Source: CAYGUK01 sp964352985 (GTDB lineage: Bacteria; Pseudomonadota; Gammaproteobacteria; JAHCLG01). From it: DNA of 14,522 bases. The stretch lies in the NCBI GenBank assembly GCA_964352985.1, contig CAYGUK010000099.1, forward strand, positions 1 through 14,522, read 5' to 3'. Under the pieces are notes generated by a model. It was not told where the DNA came from. It ran no database searches and saw only the letters and a program-made list of their open reading frames with translations. Shown piece by piece: positions 7,415-14,522 of the stretch (position 1 is the stretch's first letter; each line of letters starts with the position of its first letter). Made by a program: the position numbers and the translations under genes.

Positions 7415-7480
7415 TGTCGCAAGATTGTCGCAAGACATATCATAAGAATGTCACAAGATATGTCGCAAGCTTGTCACAAG
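7415..7480 (+). repeat. Six-copy phased array of TGTCRCAAG
   Basis: Exact copies of TGTCRCAAG start at 7415, 7426, 7449, 7461 and 7472, and a 7-of-9 match (TATCATAAG) starts at 7438. Successive starts are 11, 12, 11, 12 and 11 bp apart, so all copies face nearly the same side of the helix. The array ends directly at the -35 of the predicted fic promoter. It looks like an operator or activator array; plasmid-type iterons or recombinase accessory sites are alternatives. Confidence 0.75.
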
Positions 7481-7516
7481 GGCACCAAAAAACATTTTAT
7501 CACTCCAAATTTTTTA

Positions 7517-7538
7517 GCGGGACTTTTTGCGGGACTTT
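7517..7538 (+). repeat. Right-end GCGGGACTTT direct repeats (possible arm sites)
   Basis: GCGGGACTTT occurs at 7517-7526 and again at 7529-7538. The similar pair TGCGGATTTT/TGCGGGTTTT lies near the left att copy at 1331-1351. Shared short repeats at both ends of an integrated element fit arm-type binding sites of its recombination proteins. Confidence 0.45.
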
Positions 7539-7682
7539 CCCCCTTCTCAGTCATGCTTTGTTGTACAAATGTGATTTGGGAGGCTACAAATTGTACAAAA
7601 CTAAACTCTCGTAATTTATTGAAAAATAATAATTTCCAATAAATCACACCTGTTAAAATTTAAATCGCTACGCCTTACACAA

Positions 7683-7736
7683 GATTCAAAATCCGGTGGT
7701 GGCAACACAGTGTCTGTTCGAGTCCGACCTTCGGTA
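7683..7736 (+). repeat. attR: partial duplicate of the tRNA-Leu 3' part
   Basis: This 54-bp segment copies 1212-1265 with two mismatches. It lacks the acceptor 5' strand and the D arm, so it is not a functional tRNA. Identity ends exactly at the discriminator base; the following bases (GTAATC against TGTCTT) are unrelated. It serves as the right end of the island and, given the integrase remnant just beyond it, probably also as the left end of an older second element. Confidence 0.9.
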
Positions 7737-7791
7737 GTAATCAAATTATTAAGCTTAATATTTTACTCAATCATCAACTTACTAAAAATAT

Positions 7792-7995
7792 CCTTGCAAG
7801 ATTTTTGTGGAACCTAAGTTTAGCAGTAGTTTTCGATGCTAACTGTTTTTTTGAATTTGTAATATAACTATCACTTTCACAGCGTTTATCAAATTGTCTT
7901 TTTAAATTTTCAACGAACGTTGGAATAGATTCATTATAAGAATATTACACTTTGTTTGCAGACATGTAAAAATTGCTTTTTTTGTATAGAATAAT
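7792..7995 (-). pseudogene. Decayed 3' end of a second integrase
   Basis: Read on the minus strand in one frame, this stretch gives LY-KK-SNFYMSANKV (7986-7948), a stop, then PTFVENLKRQ (7923-7894). The intact integrase at 1310-2008 reads HYSTAELSNLYEAANKVC...PTLTILKRQ. The match includes the catalytic tyrosine position, SN-x-Y-x2-ANKV and PT..LKRQ in the same order with nearly the same spacing. The downstream bases also align: GCATCGAA is identical, and CCTTGC lies 56 bp after the att copy here against 63 bp in the left copy. It is a fragment of a related gene, damaged by stops and small indels, with everything upstream of the tyrosine region lost. The similarity is seen directly; the tandem-integration history is inference. 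Confidence 0.75.
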
Positions 7996-8205
7996 TTGCA
8001 GGGCCTGAGACAGTTTATGTTATGACATATAATTATTGAACAGGTTTAGATAGTTCAAATTTTACTATTACTGTTTTTGATAGCTAATTTACAAAATTAT
8101 GTAATAACAAGCGTATAAAACTAAAGATGTTAAATTCAAAATTTTTCATGATGTCCGATACGTAGTCCGAATAAGCACGAGATTGTTTTTGAGTGATTTT
8201 AAGTT
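7996..8205. other. Degenerate intergenic DNA
   Basis: I see no gene, RNA or clear signal between the integrase remnant and the end of hsdR. A GTCCGA word is repeated near 8155 and 8166. The stretch is probably decayed mobile-element sequence. Confidence 0.4.
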
Positions 8206-9617
8206 TCACGATTCATGCTCATTAGATTGATATAAATATCTTTGAAAATTAACAAATATATCTCGTATTTTTGCGGCAGAACCGAACAAAACCGCTGCAT
8301 CACTAACGGTGTGATATTTTAACTCTAATAAAGTCCGCATTTTTTTTGGAGATAACTCTTCAACTCCATCAGTAATATATTTACTAAGAATAAAATCAAT
8401 AAATTCTTGCTGTTTATTATCTTGAAACAATTGATTAATCTTCGGCTTTGCGTATTCTACCCTCTCATTTCTAGTTAATACTTCTGAATTATAAGCAATG
8501 TAAGCTAGCACATCATATATATCGCTGTTTTCGGCCTCTATTAAACGTTGCATGCTGATTAACTTTTCATGATCATAACCTGCCTCTGATAACTGTTCCA
8601 ACAATTTTTCACGGGTATCTGGAACTTGCCAAATTGTTCGTAATTCATTTTCATTTTTAAAAAATTGCGGTAAATCTTCAAACATTCGCTCAACAAATTC
8701 ACGAGCAGTTATTGGTTTTCCATCAGGACTCCAATATATAACAGATGAAATATGTTTAATTTGCCTTGTTTTACCATCGCTAAGTTTAATTTGAATCTTT
8801 TTAGGTTTTATTTTTTCTATAGGGTCTACACCATAAAAATCTGCTTTAGATTCGCTAACAGTAAATTCATTTTTTTTATTTCTATTAGTCGTAATCACCT
8901 CGATTGGTTCACCATCCCATTCGGGATCAGCAAAGTTATAATGCACTTTAACAAAGTCAAAGATAGTAAAAAATTCTTTTCCATCAAATAAGCGCGTACC
9001 GCGGCCTATAATTTGTTTAAACTCAATCATATTATTACAAGGGCGCATCAATACAATATTTCGAATATTGCGCGCATCTACACCGGTTGATAATTTACGT
9101 GATGTCGTTAATATTGTTGGAATGGTTTTTTCATTATCTTGAAAAGATTTTAAATCTATTTCGCCTTTAATACCATCATTAGCTGTTATACGCACGCAAT
9201 AATTTGAATTGTTTGTCCAACCATTCTTAACAGCATATTGATTAATCATATCTCGAACTATTCCTGCGTGTTCCTGCGTTGAGCAAAAAACCAAGGTTTT
9301 ATCATGTGGATTAATACGATCCATCCAATAATGCACTCGTCTATCTTCGCGCTCGATAATAGTAATGATCCGATTAAAATCATTTTCACAATATAGTTTA
9401 CCTGGTTGAGGTTCTCCCTGAATGACTACGCCATCACCAGGCGTATAAACATATTCATCCATGGTGCCAACTATTGGATACACTTTGAATGGTGTTAGAA
9501 AGCCATCATTAATACCTTGTTTCAAGGTGTAGGTATAAACAGGTTCGCCAAAATATGCATAGGTATCAACATTATCCTTACGTTTAGGTGTTGCCGTTAA
9601 ACCCAATTGTACTGCTA
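8206..9617 (-). pseudogene. hsdR: Type I restriction enzyme R subunit, C-terminal part
   Basis: About 469 residues of a type I restriction motor subunit remain. They start in helicase motif III (AVQLGLTATPKRKDNVDTY) and continue through motif IV-like KTLVFCSTQE, motif V LTTSRKLSTGVDAR and motif VI QIIGRGTRL. The EcoEI-type C-terminal domain, which contacts the methylase, then ends at the TGA at 8206. The full subunit is about 800 residues or more: the N-terminal PD-(D/E)xK nuclease and the Walker A and DEAH motifs are absent. Real HsdR sequence stops at about 9617, where an IS1634-type transposase begins in the opposite direction. The nominal ATG at 9676-9678 is antisense to that transposase and is not a true start. 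No hsdM or hsdS is in the window. The remaining frame is uninterrupted, so the truncation may be fairly recent. Confidence 0.88.
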
Positions 9618-9618
9618 G

Positions 9619-10758
9619 GGTAACAGTAGCGACAAAAAGAACTTTCAAGAGACGGTGCGAGCGATAGAATCTTTTCAAAAAAGCATTGAGAACGCACCTG
9701 ATAATTTATTTTTTATCGTCGACAGCGCATTTTATACGCCAGAGCAATTAGCTAAATTATCACAAGTAAAATGGATCACCCGTGTCCCCGCTACTAATAA
9801 AGAATCAAAAATGTTATTAAATAAAAATTCGGATGAAATGAATTGGTATGATGCTGGAAAAGGATATCAATTATATTGTGTTGAAAATAATTATCATGGT
9901 ATTTCACAACGTTGGGTATTAGTGAGCTCTGAACAAGCCAAACAACGAGCACTTAAAACATTCCATAAAAAAATCAATAAAGAGTTTGAACAGTACCAAA
10001 AATCTTTTTGGCATCTCAGTAATCAAATATTTGCTTGTGAAGCAGATGCCATTAAAGCCATTAACTCCCTCTCAAAAAAAATGAAATATCATTTTATTGA
10101 GTTTAACGTTCAGCACCAACTAAAATATGCTGGGAAAGGGAGACCCAAAAAAGATGAGCCCGCTACATGTATTGGCTATAATATCGAATTTTCGCTTGCC
10201 TGTGACTGTAATACAGTCAATCAAGTAACTGAAAAATTAGGGCGTTTTATTTTAGCAACAAATGAACTCAATAAAACGTTGTTGCCCGATCAAAACATTT
10301 TATCTGAATATAAATCTCAATCGAATATTGAAACAGGATTTGGCTTTTTAAAGTCTGATGAATTTTGTCTTAATCATATCTTTCTTAAAAACCCCAATCG
10401 TATTGGTGCGCTTATGATGATGATGACGCTTTGCTTAGTCGTCTATAATTTTGCTCAATTTAAATTACGTGAAACACTTGAAAATGACGATGTGGTTGTG
10501 CCTAATCAATTAGGTAAACCCATTAAAAATCCTACGTTGCGATGGATTTTCCAGCTTATGTGCAAAATTTCCGTTGTGTGTGTTTGGGATGAACAAACAC
10601 AAAGATGGCATAAAAAAATCTGTAATATTAAAACTATTCATAATGTCATTATTTCTCAGTTTGGGATTAATGCTAAAAGAATTTATGGCATTCCTATTCT
10701 GCAATCGCTTCCTGATTATGATAGAGGTCAGAAACCATTACATTTGTGGACTAGCTAA
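9619..10758 (+). pseudogene. IS1634-type transposase, 5'-truncated
   Basis: This is the C-terminal 380 or so residues of a DDE transposase of the IS4/IS1634 group; intact ones are about 500-600 residues. Recognisable sequence begins with GNSSDKKNFQETV at 9619, just after an in-frame TAG at 9616-9618. IVDSAFY (D at 9721-9723) holds the second catalytic aspartate. The YKSQSNIETGFGFLK block at 10309-10353 is the family Y-x2-R-x3-E-x6-K signature with glutamine for arginine, and carries the catalytic glutamate. The N-terminal third, with the first aspartate, is missing, together with the left IS end. The GTG at 9655 is only the first start codon after the break. An intact gene may exist elsewhere in the genome. 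Confidence 0.87.
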
Positions 10759-11052
10759 ATGATATTTTTACATTTTATGCTGCGAAATGTGAGGTTTCAG
10801 GTAACATTCTCGCTATATTGTTATTCTCGTCACTCGCTTCGATATATTACCTAAGTATAGTACATTAAACTTTACTGACTAGGTTTTAAAAAAATATGAA
10901 TATTATAGCCTTATAGCCTAAATAGTGATCCACTTCAAATTAGTGAAATTCAAGATAAAAACCCTAAAATCACTGCTTATATTCAACAGAAAGGTACTGA
11001 AAATCCTGAGCGAAGACTCTCACACACTAAAAAAAGTAATATTGATGAGGCA
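10759..11052. other. Non-coding stretch right of the IS1634 remnant
   Basis: This should contain the right end of the IS, but with the left end lost its inverted repeat cannot be identified by comparison. TTATAGCC is repeated in tandem near 10903-10918. From 10909 the frame of the following ORF is open without an ATG. No RNA gene or terminator was recognised. Confidence 0.4.
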
Positions 11053-11307
11053 ATGATGCAGAATTCAAAAAAATGTGGCACCGGACAAAAACAGTCAATC
11101 ACAGTTAAAAAATCGGCCATATTACAAAAAAAAATTGGTTTTTTTGCTGAAAATGTATCTGTTCAAAAACAAACTGCTAGACAGAGAAAAAAAACAGATC
11201 AGAACTACTCAACACTCTTTAATGTAAAAGAAAAGGGAAAACAAGATAAAGATCATGAAGTATTATCCCCAACAATAAGTAGCACCATTGCAGCCGCTGC
11301 TGCTTAA
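11053..11307 (+). CDS. Lysine-rich hypothetical ORF with poly-alanine tail
   Basis: I do not recognise this 84-residue product. It is strongly basic and lysine/glutamine-rich (KKSAILQKKIGFF, QKQTARQRKK), has no signal peptide or membrane segment, and ends in SSTIAAAAA. GAGG at 11047-11050 stands 5 nt before a second ATG at 11056, which could be the true start. The same frame is open back to 10909 with protein-like sequence (SDPLQISEIQDKNPKITAYIQQKG...) but no upstream ATG, so it may instead be the tail of a longer gene that lost its 5' end. It lies between mobile-element debris and the pilus genes, and nothing in the context suggests a role. Confidence 0.4.
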   Translation: MMQNSKKCGTGQKQSITVKKSAILQKKIGFFAENVSVQKQTARQRKKTDQNYSTLFNVKEKGKQDKDHEVLSPTISSTIAAAAA

Positions 11308-11390
11308 ACTGCAATACCTACCTTAATGATATATTTCATATTATTATGAAAAAAAACTCATTTTTGATATACTAAGATCCCTAGCTATGT

Positions 11391-11678
11391 TTAATGATTT
11401 CTAGAGCCATCTAAAAGTTTATCGATAAAAGTATTACGTTCAACGTTCCCCATTCCTACTATACTATTACGAATATTTTGTTGAATTTCAGGACTTAGTC
11501 GAGCTAAATATTTTTCAAATTCACGTTCTCTTAGCCTATCTTTTTGACTATTTGTTTTAGAATCAAAAATCTTTTGTTGTCCGTTATTAGTCATGGGTTT
11601 AGTGCTATTTTTTGCTATCAAATTTTGATATGAAAAAATGGAGACAAAAAAACACGCCAAAATTACAATCGTTTTCAT
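11391..11678 (-). CDS. Small secreted protein downstream of pilY1
   Basis: The predicted product has 95 residues. It begins with a clear signal peptide (MKTIVILACFFVSIFSYQNLIA), so it is likely exported to the periplasm or beyond. The mature part is hydrophilic, with a charged helix (QKDRLREREFEKYLARLSPEIQQNIRN), and has no cysteine for disulphides or lipidation. The start at 11678 is chosen because GAGGT (11684-11688) lies 5 nt upstream and the signal peptide starts there; an upstream GTG/ATG reading would place 12 extra residues before it. It follows pilY1 by 17 bp and is almost certainly cotranscribed. A helper role in pilus tip assembly is possible. I do not recognise the family, and it is not the PilE-type pilin that follows pilY1 in Pseudomonas. 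Confidence 0.75.
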   Translation of the reverse strand: MKTIVILACFFVSIFSYQNLIAKNSTKPMTNNGQQKIFDSKTNSQKDRLREREFEKYLARLSPEIQQNIRNSIVGMGNVERNTFIDKLLDGSRNH

Positions 11679-11695
11679 TTCGTACCTCACACCTA

Positions 11696-14522
11696 CTACC
11701 GTAATTGCTGCCAAGATTCACGACCCCAAATACCGGGATCTGGATTTTCAGTCGCTTTTTCTATGGTACCACTGGTTGTTGTTGAATATTTATATTCAAT
11801 ATTACCGTTGGATATAATCGCAGGGGTTTGTACAATACCATTTTTGGATTTCAACCCAGAAATATTCACCAAGGTTCCTAAATAACTTACTTGATCATTA
11901 GCATTAAACGCTTTATCTTCGTTCAAATCAAATGGCGCGTCATCTAAGCGAGAACCATTATAAGCATTTAATTCCATTAACCAACCACTACCACCAAAAT
12001 CACAGCGATTTGCAGAAGGAATTAACGTTGTAAAAATAATTTTACCGTTTCTTAATATCGGAGTTGTCACTTGACGTTCACCAATTATCGGTTGACCGAC
12101 AGTTCTTAAATCCATATACCAACCGCGATGCATGACATCATTGATTTCATTCGCTGATGTAATACGAATTACATAATCTCCCACATTTTGTTCTGCCAAT
12201 ATGCTTTGTTGTAATAGGGAATTACGACTAACAATAGGTGTCGAGTGATCATCAAATACAGCATAAAATGTTTGTATCCTCGCTGTGCTAATATCTTTAT
12301 CCCCGGGTTCTAAAAATTGTCCTGTGCCAAAATAGATGACAACGGTTCCATCCTGTATTTTTAAATCACCAAGTGTTAATCTGCCCGTAATAGGTTGAAC
12401 TTGATTGAGACTATTTATTGCCTTATAGAAAGGTAATCCATTAAAATCAACTCTCCACTGTGCAACAGTATTATTTTTCACATTAAACTTCCAGATATTT
12501 CCAAATAAATCGCCTCCGTAAATATAATCTGCAATAAAATCACCATCCACATCTGCAACAGCAATAGAAGTTAATCCATTAGGTCGATTCAAATTTTCAG
12601 GATCGTCAGCTTTTCCTACACCAGTGTCAATTTTTTTAATTAAATTACCTGTTCTCGCATTCACGATATAAAGTACGGCATTACCAGTGTTACTAACATT
12701 ACCATCAACTTCGGTATTATTAATACCATTACCAAAAACGACAGCCCATTGGTTATTATACATTCGAATAATTGCTGGTTGACCATAGGTATATCCTAAA
12801 TCAGGATCATCTTGATCACTAAATTCCCATTTAGCAATTTGCTCATAATTTGCTTCGCTTAAAAATAAATCTGGACGAGTCACATCTAAAACAAAAATAC
12901 CTTGACCGCCTTTATTTAATCCGCTGGCTAAAATTGTTTCCCATTTTTTAGTATTTTGGTTATAAACATCACCAATGATAGGTGAACCATCGACAAAATA
13001 TTTATGATTATATTGGCTTGAAGTTAATTCACTTAATCTAGGAATAATCATGCTTGGTACGTAAGCCATCATCTCACTACCATCATTAGCATCGATTGCA
13101 TGCAGCATGCCATCATTTCCGCCAAAATAAATCACATTTTTTCTGTTTTGATGAGTGATTCTAAATTCTCCATAATTTTCATCTGCCGAATTTTCAGGAG
13201 AACCAGTTGGCCAATCATGTCGGCTATATGGAAATTGAGGTTTTCCAGAAAATACCGGTGATGAATTAATTACGTCTCCTAATACACCTGAGCGATTTCT
13301 AAAACTACCACCGTTTTTAATTTCACTCGATTGATCACCACGAATGTAGTTTAATCTTTTCTGACCAGTTTGATCATTATCGGTGAAACCCGTATCTGAA
13401 TTATACCGGTGATAAAGCATGCCTTGTGCCCCAATATGAAATTCAGTATAGCGATATTTTCTTGATGCATTTGAGTAGGGATTCCAGGTAAATATTCTAC
13501 GCTCGGTGTTAAAATTTTGTTGTGCAATTTCTTGTTGGCTATCCCATAGCGGTTGCGTAGGATCAATTTCACCGGTAGTCGGATCAATTTGAAAAGCCAA
13601 AAATTGTCCGCTCCAATCATCACTATTAAATTTAGCTTGATAAATTTTTGATAATGAATTTAGAGAATGACTATTTACCGCACTGCTCGAGGAAGTACTA
13701 GATTGAGCTAAAATTTTATTAAATATAGTACCCAATTGATTTTTAATTTGCGCTGGATTTGTGACTAAAAAGAAATTATCAGGCTGACCATTTTGATCAG
13801 TATCCCATTCTTCTTGCAAATCAGGAATGTTGTTACCATTTTTATCAGTAAATCCACCCCATTTTGCAGCATACCAAAATGGTGGTTCTAGAATAGTCGC
13901 AGATGAGGGACCAGGCGTGAATATTCGTCCATTAGGATGGGTCGATGTGCTTAAAGGAAAGTGAGTATCTAAATAATAATTTACTGCACCAAAGGGTTCA
14001 TCCATTTGTCGAATATCTAAAAAAATTCCATCATTGGTTGAACCGGAAACAACATAACCCAAGTGTTGCCATAAACAAGAAGCTTCATAGGTATTTTCTA
14101 AGGTCATTCTCACCCTTTCTGGATTCGATAAGATTTCATAACGAAAAATTACAACCGCATCCATATCAAAATTACCACCTTGCTCCATATTTTCGAAATT
14201 AATACGAAAACGACCTGTTGTTGGTGTAATTTCTTCAATATTAAAATCAGTGATTGCATTTGTGGGTTGGAAGGCATTCGGTGATAAATTTATCGATGGA
14301 AAACTACAGCCCGTCACTGTTTTAGCAAATGGCGCAAAAATAATTCTTTTACCGGAAGGAAAATTCACAACAATATTGGCAATAGGATGAGGAAAAGATA
14401 AGGTGTAAGTCGAAACATTTTGTTCGCCTTCGGAAGAAGAGATCTCAGTTGTTTTGCGATAATGCGCTACGGAGGGTGGATATTCTGACCCTTTTTTTGA
14501 CTGGTCACGAGGGGACGTCGCG
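11696..14522 (-). CDS. pilY1: Type IV pilus tip adhesin PilY1/PilC, partial
   Basis: PilY1 is exported and sits at the tip of type IV pili, acting in assembly, adhesion and surface sensing. About 941 residues are visible. The frame stays open past the GTG at 14368 to the window edge (TLSFPHPIANIVVNFPSGK), so the N-terminus lies outside. A DxNxN/DxDxNG calcium-type repeat (13778-13846) precedes the family motif YIRGDQSSE...LGDVINSSPV, whose RGD is at 13334-13342. The C-terminal beta-propeller domain follows (YFGGNDGMLHAIDA, GSPIIGDVY, LASGLNKGGQGIFVLDV). It includes the calcium loop DVDGDFIADYIYGGD starting at 12553, equivalent to the site that controls pilus retraction in Pseudomonas PilY1. 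It is read leftward, probably after minor pilin genes, with a secreted-protein gene next downstream. No frameshift is visible. Confidence 0.93.
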   Translation of the reverse strand, partial: ATSPRDQSKKGSEYPPSVAHYRKTTEISSSEGEQNVSTYTLSFPHPIANIVVNFPSGKRIIFAPFAKTVTGCSFPSINLSPNAFQPTNAITDFNIEEITPTTGRFRINFENMEQGGNFDMDAVVIFRYEILSNPERVRMTLENTYEASCLWQHLGYVVSGSTNDGIFLDIRQMDEPFGAVNYYLDTHFPLSTSTHPNGRIFTPGPSSATILEPPFWYAAKWGGFTDKNGNNIPDLQEEWDTDQNGQPDNFFLVTNPAQIKNQLGTIFNKILAQSSTSSSSAVNSHSLNSLSKIYQAKFNSDDWSGQFLAFQIDPTTGEIDPTQPLWDSQQEIAQQNFNTERRIFTWNPYSNASRKYRYTEFHIGAQGMLYHRYNSDTGFTDNDQTGQKRLNYIRGDQSSEIKNGGSFRNRSGVLGDVINSSPVFSGKPQFPYSRHDWPTGSPENSADENYGEFRITHQNRKNVIYFGGNDGMLHAIDANDGSEMMAYVPSMIIPRLSELTSSQYNHKYFVDGSPIIGDVYNQNTKKWETILASGLNKGGQGIFVLDVTRPDLFLSEANYEQIAKWEFSDQDDPDLGYTYGQPAIIRMYNNQWAVVFGNGINNTEVDGNVSNTGNAVLYIVNARTGNLIKKIDTGVGKADDPENLNRPNGLTSIAVADVDGDFIADYIYGGDLFGNIWKFNVKNNTVAQWRVDFNGLPFYKAINSLNQVQPITGRLTLGDLKIQDGTVVIYFGTGQFLEPGDKDISTARIQTFYAVFDDHSTPIVSRNSLLQQSILAEQNVGDYVIRITSANEINDVMHRGWYMDLRTVGQPIIGERQVTTPILRNGKIIFTTLIPSANRCDFGGSGWLMELNAYNGSRLDDAPFDLNEDKAFNANDQVSYLGTLVNISGLKSKNGIVQTPAIISNGNIEYKYSTTTSGTIEKATENPDPGIWGRESWQQLR

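Larger units (their letters stand above)
7376..7682. other. Island control region between fic and attR
   Basis: These 307 bases hold no credible gene. Open frames across them are produced by the repeats. They contain the fic promoter, the six-copy TGTCRCAAG array, a pair of GCGGGACTTT repeats (7517-7538) and two identical palindromes TTGTACAA (7561-7568 and 7591-7598) with starts 30 bp apart. This density of repeats next to an att site suggests a combined regulatory and recombination region. Confidence 0.6.
1212..7736. mobile_element. tRNA-Leu-integrated genomic island
   Basis: The island is bounded by two copies of a 54-bp segment of the tRNA-Leu gene (1212-1265 and 7683-7736; 52 of 54 identical). 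It carries a tyrosine integrase next to the tRNA, reading toward it, which is the classic layout of integrative elements that use a tRNA 3' end as attB. Cargo in order: truncated integrase, ISAs1 remnant, unknown gene, SEC-C protein, 2OG-Fe(II) oxygenase, Fic protein, and a repeat-rich control region. No conjugation, phage structural or replication gene is visible. The integrase is missing its N-terminal part, so the element is probably immobile now unless helped in trans. The boundaries are seen directly; the history is inference. Confidence 0.85.

Noticed and set aside
7415..7480. Regular short repeats that might suggest a CRISPR array
   Set aside because: The repeats are only 9 bp with 2-3 bp between them, far too short for repeat-spacer units, and no cas gene is present.
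7343..7642. Two overlapping plus-strand open frames upstream of fic
   Set aside because: They run through the fic start, promoter and repeat array. Their sequence is explained by the repeats and neither has a ribosome binding site.
7683..7736. Second tRNA-Leu gene
   Set aside because: Only the 3' part is present: the acceptor 5' strand and D arm are missing and a T-stem pair is broken.
9618..9678. ATG at 9678 as the start of the HsdR frame
   Set aside because: The first 21 or so codons are antisense to the IS1634-type transposase, so real HsdR similarity only begins near AVQLGLTATP.
11328..11353. Hairpin TTTCATA-TTAT-TATGAAA as a terminator
   Set aside because: The stem is wholly AT, has A rather than T residues after it in the plus direction, and has its T run on the wrong side for the minus direction.
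13351..14202. Additional open frames on both strands within pilY1
   Set aside because: They are shadows of the pilY1 frame with no ribosome binding sites or protein-like composition.

Overview
The window is AT-rich bacterial DNA, most likely from a gammaproteobacterium. The support is a type IV pilus tip protein of the PilY1/PilC family, a UspA-like stress protein, TTATCCACA DnaA boxes and ordinary sigma-70 style promoters. A low-GC, host-associated group such as the Legionellales would fit, but that placement is inference and nothing here fixes the genus. The middle of the window is accessory DNA sitting against a tRNA gene.

Layout from left to right. Bases 1-597 are non-coding: two perfect DnaA boxes, one near match, and a promoter for the usp gene (598-1056), which ends in a strong intrinsic terminator. 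Next is tRNA-Leu(CAA) at 1182-1265 with its own promoter. The last 54 bases of this tRNA are repeated with 2 mismatches at 7683-7736. These copies bound a 6.5 kb integrative element or island (about 1212-7736). Its cargo is a tyrosine integrase reading toward the tRNA and cut at its 5' end; an internally deleted ISAs1/H-repeat element that marks that cut; an unrecognised gene; a leftward SEC-C zinc protein overlapping a large 2OG-Fe(II) oxygenase gene; and a class II Fic protein. The Fic promoter is abutted by six helically phased 9-bp repeats.

Just past the second att copy (about 7792-7995) lies a decayed 3' end of another integrase, in the same place and orientation relative to its att copy as the intact one. 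This implies that at least two related elements integrated in tandem at this tRNA. Beyond it is the C-terminal part of a type I restriction subunit (HsdR), fused head to head at about 9617 with the 3' part of an IS1634-type transposase. Both genes lost their 5' ends at this junction, so no working restriction system is visible here.

The right end (about 11391-14522) looks like core genome again: a leftward pilY1 that runs off the window edge, followed 17 bp downstream by a small secreted protein. A lysine-rich ORF of unknown nature (11053-11307) lies between the IS remnant and the pilus genes.

The part most likely to hold something undescribed is the island cargo. The 2OG oxygenase and SEC-C genes look translationally coupled, and the Fic gene beside them appears nearly leaderless and has a striking operator-like array. 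A defence or toxin role for these genes is a hypothesis only.
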